A stretch of 14,760 nt of DNA from Gloeophyllum trabeum ATCC 11539 (taxonomy: Eukaryota; Basidiomycota; Agaricomycetes; Gloeophyllales; Gloeophyllaceae): contig NW_006920419.1 of NCBI RefSeq assembly GCF_000344685.1, forward strand, positions 315,352 through 330,111. Reading direction: 5' to 3'. The translations under genes and the position numbers were made by a program. Under the pieces are notes generated by a model. It ran no database searches. It had not been told where the DNA came from and saw nothing but the letters and a program-made list of their open reading frames with translations. Positions 7,978 through 14,760 of the stretch are shown here, in pieces (the stretch's first letter is position 1; every line of letters starts with the position of its first letter).

Positions 7978-9430
7978 ATGTTGAGGAGAGCTGGCAAGAT
8001 AGCATCCTCCCTACTGAAGAAGACCTCAGAAGCACCTCTGCCATGTAACCTTCGCAGCACCTCAGCGCCAGATCTATGGGCTCTGACTAGTAACATCCAG
8101 GATCCCAACACAGCCCGGTCATATCTCATTCAATCAAACTACGTTACTGACACCAAAGGAATCTGGTTAGGGAGGCTATCAAGCATCCTCCTTGATGCAC
8201 TGAAAGACACCGGCAACCCTTGCAAAGAGACCGTATAGGCCATCACATACCTCCTAAAGGACGAAGAAACCTCAGAAATGACTAAAGCAGTCTGCGACAC
8301 TGTGGGATGGAGATTCAAAGCCCTCAAACATGCAGCCTTAACAAAGATTGATGAAACCCTGGAGAAGCTAACATCCAAGGTACACCCAATGACCCCAGCT
8401 AATGCAGCATCCACCACATACCGCAACACAGTCACCAACCACGGACCTGCCACTCAAGAAGCTACACCATCCCCTGCAATCACTCAAGCCCGAGCACAGG
8501 CCGAAATCAAGGTGAGACAGATACTGATCGACATTGAAGACCCCAACACGCGTGGATCTCGTCAAACTGGCAGATAAGACTCTCTGCGACAAAGTGAATG
8601 AAGTCATACGTGACCTCTGTCCCGACAATCAATGCACCTGCAACATATCTGCCGCTACCAAGCTGACGACTGGCAGCATCCTCTATGAGGTACGTACCCG
8701 CGAAGGCGCTGACCTCATCCAACAGAACACAGATGCATTCAAAGAGCGATTCCATGCCCATGCCATCATCCACAACCCTCAGCCATACCCTGTTGTTGCA
8801 GAATTTGTACCTGTCCAATTCAACCCCAGCTGCCCTGAGGACCTATGCGAAGTGGAAGAACTCATTGGGTACCCATCCAGGTCAATCACGTGAGCCCAAT
8901 GGATATGCCCAATTCACAAGCGACACCCCCACCAAAGAGTCGCCCATGCCATACTATACTTCCAACAGCCCCATTTCACCAATGCCGCAGTCAACAAAGG
9001 CTTAGTCATCTGCCAGAAATGGGTCAAAGCCAGACGCGACACTCCCAAGCCCACCCGATGCGTGAAATGCCAGTGATATGGTCATATCACTCGCAACTGC
9101 CCATTGACATGCGTGGAACCTGTGGCGGCAACCACAGGACAGCTACATGCAACTCTGACGGTAGGTACTGCACTAACTGCCACACTCATGATCATGCCAG
9201 CTGGGACTGGGAATGTCCTATATTCCGTCAAGAATGCAAATGACTCGATGCTCGCCGGCCTGAGAATATGCTCCCATACTTTGTAACGGACAAGCCGTGG
9301 ACCCAGGTAACACTTGCCCCAACATCCCGTACTCACTTGTCTCTAGGCACGATGGAAGCCCCAATAAAATCACTAATATGGGCACCTCATTGCCAACGGG
9401 ACCGCTTACTGTCCTCATAATGAACGATAC
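7978..9430 (+). pseudogene. LINE ORF1 (gag-like, Tad-clade type), decayed
   Basis: ORF1 of fungal non-LTR elements binds element RNA through CCHC knuckles. The frame opens MLRRAGKIASSLLKK at 7978. It passes a TAG at 8236, shifts frame near 8550, and continues through KLADKTLCDKVNEVIRDL and a segment ending KGLVICQKWVKARRDTPK. Three knuckles follow: CVKCQ-stop-YGHITRNC (from 9059), a damaged second one (TCGGNHRTATC, about 9117-9149), and CTNCHTHDHASWDWEC (about 9169-9216). The spacing and the C-terminal PENMLPYFVTDKPWT stretch match Tad-type ORF1 proteins. Stops at 8891, 9074 and 9241 are TGA where CGA is likely. A further frame change is needed near 9110. The C-terminal end is approximate. 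Confidence 0.8.
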
Positions 9431-9620
9431 CGGAGAAGCCAGCGTCCCCAGCACTGAATCACCCAGCCAGTTGTGACAGCCGCGCACATTGTCCTCAACA
9501 GTGGCGGTGCATGCCACCATATAGAGCCTCAACAAAATATGATAAATTTATAGAATACTGATTGTATGCATTGACTCGCATTCAAGGCCATTTTTAGGCA
9601 TAGCAAATGTCCAGACACGC
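9431..9620. other. Remnant between LINE ORF1 and TIR copy C
   Basis: No gene is visible. Sequence after the ORF1 tail turns A/T-rich near 9530-9570 (AAATATGATAAATTTATAG). None of the endonuclease or RT motifs expected of ORF2 is present here or after copy C at 10754. Confidence 0.5.
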
Positions 9621-10753
9621 TGATAAGCACTGACACACAACAATCACCAAGGACCAAAAGAAATAAACCTAAACCCCGTGATATGGGTGAAGGCGGTCCG
9701 AGACAACTGAAGGGTATTTAATAGTTCGAGGGGGAAAGGAGGAGTAAGACGACGTAGGGTAGTCCGTAGGAAGACCTAGAAAAATAAAACAAAACCTTGA
9801 CGCCTGAAACAAACACTAATGGACGCTCCGGAGTATTTATCTCCGAAACGGCGCAAGCAAAGTCGCAAACCACGGAACCGAGTGTAGGTTCGGGCTCACG
9901 GGAGTAGAAGACACTAGAAAGAGTTGCTCAATTTTGTTTTGCTATGTGAACCTCACCGGAACTAGTTAAATCGATGGCGGAGATATTTCTCTCGACGAGT
10001 CAGGCCTATTGGCAAAGCTAGGATCGGTTATAAGTCGCTAAGTTCGACGCTTTCGAACTTCTCGGGTCGCTGAGATCGTAACACTAATTCTCTGAGATGG
10101 TGAAGTCGAAACTTGTTTTTCTGTACGCTACTTTGTACAATTTATACTACAGGAATGGCTTTGCGACCATCCGGAGATAAATAACAAATAAACACCGCTA
10201 CCCACAGGATTGCTCAGCACTTTCCTCTGCTATACCATACACCATACGACTCTCTTGCGCTCCCACTTGCTCTTTCCAGCCCCTATAGGTCGCCTCGACG
10301 CTCCGCCACCTGACCCAAGTGGTCCCATCACTCCGTGCGACATGCCGGTCACGTGTTAATTACCTCCGGCCGTTTGCTGACTGATGCTGACCTTATGGTG
10401 ACTCGTATGCGTCCGCACCTTCGGTATCTTGACGGAAATGAGGGGGAGTGAGTGCTGGAGGGTGGGCATGAGGACGATGCCCCTCGATAGAAGTGTCCGC
10501 GGGTCCCGGAGCTAATTCAGCTAGAAGTCGCATTGGTTAAGTCACTCCTGAGCTTCGGTGCGCGGAGATAAATCGCGGAATGGGTCCGTGTACGCCTCGA
10601 GGATGTTAGGAAGGCCGGAGCTAAATAGAAAAAGTCTTTTAGAGCCCATAGAAGCCTAGAGGCGTGCGAGCGCTGTGTCGAATAAGCTCCGGGGCGCTTG
10701 TATGATGTGCTGAATCCGCGTTTTCGGGGGTCAGACGATCCTGGGGCTTATCA
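9621..10753 (+). mobile_element. Non-autonomous TIR transposon, copy C
   Basis: 1133 bp, starting TGATAAGCACTGACAC and ending CTGGGGCTTATCA. It is the same family as copies A and B but visibly more diverged. Flanks ACGC (9617-9620) and ATGC (10754-10757) fit a 4-bp target duplication with one C-to-T difference at a CpG. Copies of the motif CCGGAGNTAAAT in either orientation occur near 9833-9845, 9977-9989, 10171-10184, 10355-10369, 10505-10518, 10562-10574, 10613-10626 and 10680-10692. Two blocks are shared exactly with copy B in reverse complement: 35 bp at 9992-10026 (B 3847-3881) and 21 bp at 9826-9846 (B 4016-4036). No coding frame. Confidence 0.85.
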
Positions 10754-12363
10754 ATGCAAACACTCACCTAGGTTCAAGTCTATTGTATACATGCATCAGA
10801 TATTAGCAGTAGCAGGACCCAGCAACAGTAGAATACTCACATAATCATCAGCTCTATACTTGTGTCCTGTCCGCTCAGCATGAGGGTATTGCCAAGTGAC
10901 AGCCCTGTCAATCTGGCTGCATTGGCAGAACACCCGGCAAGACAGATAGACAGAGGACGGAAGAAGTGGTACAAAACCTGTAAAATAACAGATAAGCATT
11001 TAGAATGCATACCCATTGCTTTGATGCATTTCCCTGTAATGAAAATGATACTTGTTGCAGGGCAGCTAAGGCGAGAGGGCAGGGACAGGGTAGGGTTGGA
11101 CGGCGAACCCAAGCTCATCACAGTGGCGAGCGGAGTCAAGTGCGCATCCCAGAAGGGAGTCAATGGTTCAACCGTGATAGTAACAGTATGTTAGCCAATG
11201 CTAGCACAATAGCATCAGTAAGGAGGGTTCAGACTGGTTGACAGCAAGCAAACAAAACAGCCAAACAGCCATTACATGAACAGCAACATAGGCAAATACT
11301 GAAGCAATACAAATAACTGAATACCTATAGAAACAGAGGAAAATCTGCAGTGTCATTATTGCGGAAACATAGCAGCGTATTGAGGCCAGGTCCATCATCA
11401 TGATCCTACCACATAAGCCAGCTCCTGCACAATCGGGGAACCCTTTGGAGGGTGTGCTCACACGGAGAAAGAACTGGAGCCAAAAAGACATGTACACCAT
11501 GAGATGAGACACCAGAGTTCTAGAGACATACAGCCACAGAGCTGTCTGGATTCTGTCCGAATTCAGGGTTGGAATGCTGCATCACGGCTGGGTCACAGCA
11601 GCCCACTAGAAATATCTTCATTCATGTCTCTCAGAAATGCATGTGCTGATGGCCGGGAGCTAAGGTAGAGCAAGTTATAGTAAGTAGCCATCTATGCTAC
11701 ATAGTATCCGTATCAGAGGGACATATAACATTGGCTGTGGATTATACTCTACTGTATGGATAGCTCTCATTGTGATCAGGGGATTTGATCTTTGACATCA
11801 CATCAAAGAGTTATTCCTCTTGGGCATGCTCAATGCATTGGAGTATCACAGAGTGGACAAAAACAATGTGTACTGGGTCAACAGATGAAAGTGAGTACCT
11901 ACTCTGATTTCATTTCCATTTCTCAATCATCACCCCTCGTATTGCTGCCGTTCCTCCCTGTCTAGCTGTGCATATATGGGCAGTGCAGGCCCAGACATGT
12001 GAGCTCTTGTTCTTCAGCACTCCTTATCTTCTTTCCTTTTCTTGCATCTCTTCCTTCTCCACTGCTGTTATGGCCTGGTTGCATTCTCATTGCTTTGTGG
12101 TTCATATTATGCAATAAGCTCACCAGTGTCACACTCAGGACAGATCTTTGCATCTCACGGGCACTACAGTGCTACCAGAACCATTCTCTGTTAATACCTT
12201 GATGTGAGAAAGCTCCCCATCACTGCCGTCAAACATTCTGCAGCATACACACTTGGACACAGGTATGTATCTGCATGTCTGTGGTGGCTGTGGAAGATAC
12301 TAGCTTCAGACAACACCCAAGGGCCACTAGTAATTGGCTTGTCATGAATCCAGGGTACAAATT
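10754..12363. other. Unassigned stretch, no supported gene
   Basis: About 1.6 kb with only short ORFs on both strands and no recognised domain, RNA gene or repeat. A few segments look like old exons on the minus strand. One is about 10838-10912, reading RAVTWQYPHAERTGHKYRADDY between an AG and a GTGAGT. Another, near 11390-11440, reads GRIMMMDLASIRCYVSA. The supporting frames change often and the plus strand offers competing frames, so I do not call a gene. Base composition is near balanced, unlike the G/T-rich array that follows. Confidence 0.5.
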
Positions 12364-13141
12364 GTTATGGGATTGTGGGGGTATTGTAGTGGGTTCAGTC
12401 AGGGGGTTGTAGGGGCATTGTAGGGGGGTTTGTAGGTCCATTGTGGATGGATTGTAGGGGTATTGTGGGTGGATTGTGGGGGCATTGTAGCTTTGTAGGG
12501 TGGATTGTAGGGGTATTGTAGTGGGTTTGTAGGTTCATTGTAGGGGTATTGTGGGTGGATTGTAGGGTAATTGTGGTCACATTGTAGGTTTGTAACAGGT
12601 CTTGTAGGGGTATTGTGGGGGTATTGTAGGTCCGTTGCGGGGGTATTGTAGCTTGTTGTGCGGATGTTGTTGGGATATTGTAGGTTTGTACCAGGGCTTG
12701 TGGGGGCATTGTAGCCTGTTGTAGGGGTATTGCGGGGCTATTGTAGTGTGTTGTAAAGATGCTGTAGGGATATTGTAGGTTGGTATCACAGATTGTGGGG
12801 GCATTTTACATGGATTGTAGGTGTGTTGTTGGGATATTGCAGCTATGTATCATGCATTGTAGGGGTATTGTAGGGGGTATTGTAGGGGCATTGTAGAGGA
12901 TTGTGGGGGCATTGTAGCTTTGTAGGGTGACTTGTGGGGGCATTGTAGCATGATTGTAGGTATGTTGTAGGAGCATTGCAGGTTTGTATCATGGATTCTG
13001 GGGATATTGTAGACCTGTTGTGCAGGGTTGTTGGGGCATTATAGCAGGATTGTGGAGGATCCTTGGGGCATTGTAGTGAGATTGTTGAGGGTTGTGGGAG
13101 TATCGTATGATGATTGTGGATTTTCTCTGGGACCATTGTAG
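12364..13141 (+). repeat. Degenerate G/T-rich tandem repeat (GGGGNATTGTAG units)
   Basis: About 780 bp made of variants of GGGGTATTGTAG, GGGGCATTGTAG and GGTTTGTAG, 11 to 14 bases each, with almost no C on the plus strand. A longer order is visible: the variant GGTTTGTANNAGG or similar starts at 12587, 12683, 12779, 12841 and 12981, so spacing of 96, 96, 62 and 140. The minus strand reads as overlapping Pro/Thr/Gln-rich ORFs (PTIPLQ-like), which follow from the repeat and need not be proteins. Runs of 3 to 6 G could form quadruplexes. Confidence 0.85.
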
Positions 13142-13165
13142 GTATGAGTTATTGGAGGTAAAAGT

Positions 13166-13240
13166 GCGCTGACTGGGGATTGAACCAAAACTTCCAGGTA
13201 TGCATCCCTGCTAGTGGTGGTAACCACTTCGCTATTTTGG
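13166..13240 (-). other. tRNA-like segment with Pol III A and B boxes (possible SINE head)
   Basis: Reading leftwards from 13240 the sequence contains TAGCGAAGTGGTTACC, close to a tRNA A box and D loop, and GGTTCAATCCC, which fits the B-box consensus GGTTCRANTCC. Between them CAGGG-ATGCATA-CCTGG gives an imperfect anticodon arm with T33 and anticodon GCA. The acceptor stem does not pair (GCCAAAA against TCAGCGC), so it is not a functional tRNA gene. The G/T-rich array follows downstream in the direction of transcription, which would suit a tRNA-derived SINE with a repetitive body or tail. I do not recognise a known family. Confidence 0.45.
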
Positions 13241-13268
13241 CTTCCTTTACCCTGGTGACTTAGCCCCT

Positions 13269-14760
13269 TTAACTCTGCGCTTTTCCCTTGCATTTCCCAT
13301 ACTGTACAGTTGGTTCCCACGCTCCCAGAAGAGCGAAAATGCGCTCCTGAGTCAAGCTCTCTTCCTTAGCATTAATAGAGCTTGACTCAGGTATGTCCCT
13401 CTGTATATTTCTGTACTTCCTTAGCATTAATAGAGCTTGACTCAGGCATCTCTGTGTGTATCTGGACGCCTGCCAGCTTCCCAGTTGGACAGAGACTGCT
13501 CCAGTACCCATCTTGACCACATAGCCACTGGTAGAGCGACCGTTGTCTGGGTTGCCGCCGTGATCAGCATCAGTGAAGGTGGAGAACAGCTCACGCGACG
13601 ACGAGGGAGAGTAAGTGAGCTTCAAGTCCAGAGTACCCTTCAAGTAGCGGAAGAGATGCTTAACAGCTCTCCAGTGGCGCTTCCCAGGGTTCTTGCTGAA
13701 GCGCGCCAGGACTCCAACAGCATACGCAATGTCTGGACGCGTTGCAACAGCAAGATAGGCCAAGGCACCTACGGCATTGATATAGGGCACAGAGCGCATC
13801 TCCAGCTCTTCAGCCCGAGTCTGAGGGGACATGGACGTACTGAGCTTCGAGCCAGGGTCCATAGGAGTAGAGACAGAGTCACAGTCAGCCATGTTGAAGC
13901 GCTGCAAGATATCAAGAATGTACTGGCGCTGGGAGATGGTCAGAGTGCGAGTGGAGCGGTCACGCTTGATCTCGACGCCTAGAAGCCATGAAGTGGGACC
14001 GAGGTCCCAAAGCTTGAAGTGCTGCCTCAAGTCGTCTTTGACCTTCTGGATCGCAGCAGAAGACTTGGCTGCAATAGTCATGTCGTCGACAAAGACAGGA
14101 ATGATGATACGCACATCCTCCTTCCCAAAGACCCAGACGCTATGCTCACAAGTCAGGCGCACAAAGCCCAGCTTCTCAGTCAGCACCTCATTCAGCTTCT
14201 CGTGCCAGCGCCTCCCAGCCTGCTTCAGGCCATAGAGCGACTTGCGCAACTTCCAGACCCACTCTGGACCCTTCTCCTCAAATCCCTCAGGCTGACGCAT
14301 ATACATGTCCTCCTCGAGCGTCCCATTGAGATAGGCAGTCGAGATATCGACGCTCTCAAGCTCCAAGTCCTCCAGAGCGGCCAGAGCAAGTATAGTGCGA
14401 AGAGAGGCCCACTTGGGAGTAGGAGCGAAGGTCTCATTGTAGTCGAAACCAGGGCGCTGAGAGAAGCCCTTAGCGACTAGACGGCCCTTGTAGCACTCAA
14501 TAGACCCATCAGCATTGCGCTTCACCCTGAAGACCCAGCGACTGCCAATGGGCTTGCAACCAGGAGGACACTGCACGAGCTCGAAGGTGCCATTCTCAAT
14601 CAGAGACTGAATCTCGTCCTGAGCAGCCTTGAGCCACTGCTGGCGCTCCTCAGAGGGACGCTGCATCGCCTCATGGAAAGTCCGAGGCTCCCCAGCATGC
14701 TCAGCACCCTTGAACGCGCTCTCAGCCAGAGACGCGAAAGCATACTCTGCTGCCTCCTCC
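13269..14760 (-). pseudogene. pol: Second copia pol fragment: reverse transcriptase and partial RNase H, open to the right edge
   Basis: The frame enters from the right edge and stays open for 1.49 kb; codons upstream of the ATG at 14666 already read as pol (EPRTFHEAMQRPSEERQQWL), so that ATG is not the start. RT motifs are all present: IGSRWVFRVKRNADGSI, YKGRLVAKGFSQRPG, STAYLNGTLEEDMYM, LYGLKQAGRRWH, and the catalytic box FVDD (14082-14093), with F in the usual Y place. TPMD and ATRPDIAYAVGVLARFS follow. RNase H begins with TFTDADHGGNPDNGRSTSGYV (TDAD at 13563-13574). Copia homology ends near 13488, before the TEAEY motif. The last 70 or so codons to the stop at 13269 are unrelated sequence. 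It differs clearly from the first copia pol, so it is another family, and it has no stop within RT. Confidence 0.93.
13346..13446. repeat. 15-bp inverted repeat and 31-bp direct repeat at the truncated pol end
   Basis: CCTGAGTCAAGCTCT (13346-13360) and AGAGCTTGACTCAGG (13377-13391) form a perfect 15-bp stem with a 16-base loop. The loop plus right arm (13361-13391) is repeated exactly at 13416-13446 after a 24-base spacer. This lies just beyond the point where the minus-strand RNase H loses homology, so it may be LTR remnant or the junction of another insertion. Confidence 0.8.

Noticed and set aside
12229..13136. Several minus-strand Pro/Thr/Gln-rich ORFs
   Set aside because: They are a by-product of the C/A-rich complement of the tandem array. 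They lie in different frames, overlap, and have no start context or domain.
12364..13141. CRISPR-like array
   Set aside because: The units are short, degenerate and lack unique spacers, no cas gene is present, and the setting is a eukaryotic transposon cluster.
13437..14480. Plus-strand ORFs of 134-181 codons
   Set aside because: They are antisense shadows of the clearly coding minus-strand reverse transcriptase.

Overview
The window is a nest of transposable elements from a eukaryotic, most likely basidiomycete fungal, genome. No intact host gene can be supported. The fungal call rests on the mix of a Ty1/copia element with a short 239-bp LTR, a Tad-like LINE ORF1 with three zinc knuckles, a second copia pol, and loss of CpG by C-to-T change. 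The fungal part is solid; the basidiomycete part is inference.

Layout, left to right. (1) 1-490: the right part of a TIR element (copy A) cut by the window edge. (2) 491-1077: non-coding, but with a minus-strand coding relic (852-1079) whose only stops are four TGA codons. (3) 1083-6816: a complete but dead copia element with 239-bp LTRs, an ATGAC target duplication on both sides, a polypurine tract, and a primer site that looks complementary to the anticodon arm of a tRNA-Arg(CCU). Its gag-pol is broken by frameshifts, TGA stops and a nested 1.1-kb TIR element (copy B, 3144-4242) inside the integrase. (4) 6889-7819: two 381-bp arms in inverted orientation with one mismatch, around a 169-bp loop. 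(5) 7820-9620: 5' UTR and decayed ORF1 of a LINE whose EN/RT ORF2 is missing. (6) 9621-10753: copy C of the TIR family, more diverged. (7) 10754-12363: no gene I can name. (8) 12364-13141: a degenerate G/T-rich tandem repeat, next to a tRNA-like Pol III promoter (13166-13240, minus). (9) 13269-14760: a minus-strand copia RT with an open frame that runs off the right edge and is broken in RNase H.

Order of events that can be read: the copia element landed in the coding-like relic; copy B then landed in the copia integrase. The copia LTRs differ at 14 of 239 sites, 11 of them CpG to TpG or CpA. The same change explains most stops and lost catalytic residues in both copia and LINE, and even the single mismatch in each TIR-element target duplication. 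The inverted-repeat arms are far less diverged, so they are either much younger, gene-converted or an assembly product.

The best candidates for something undescribed are the non-autonomous TIR family (TGATAAGC ends, 4-bp target duplications, many CCGGAGNTAAAT-type motifs, two exactly conserved internal blocks) and the near-perfect 381-bp inverted repeat. Nothing here looks like a defence, metabolic or signalling system.
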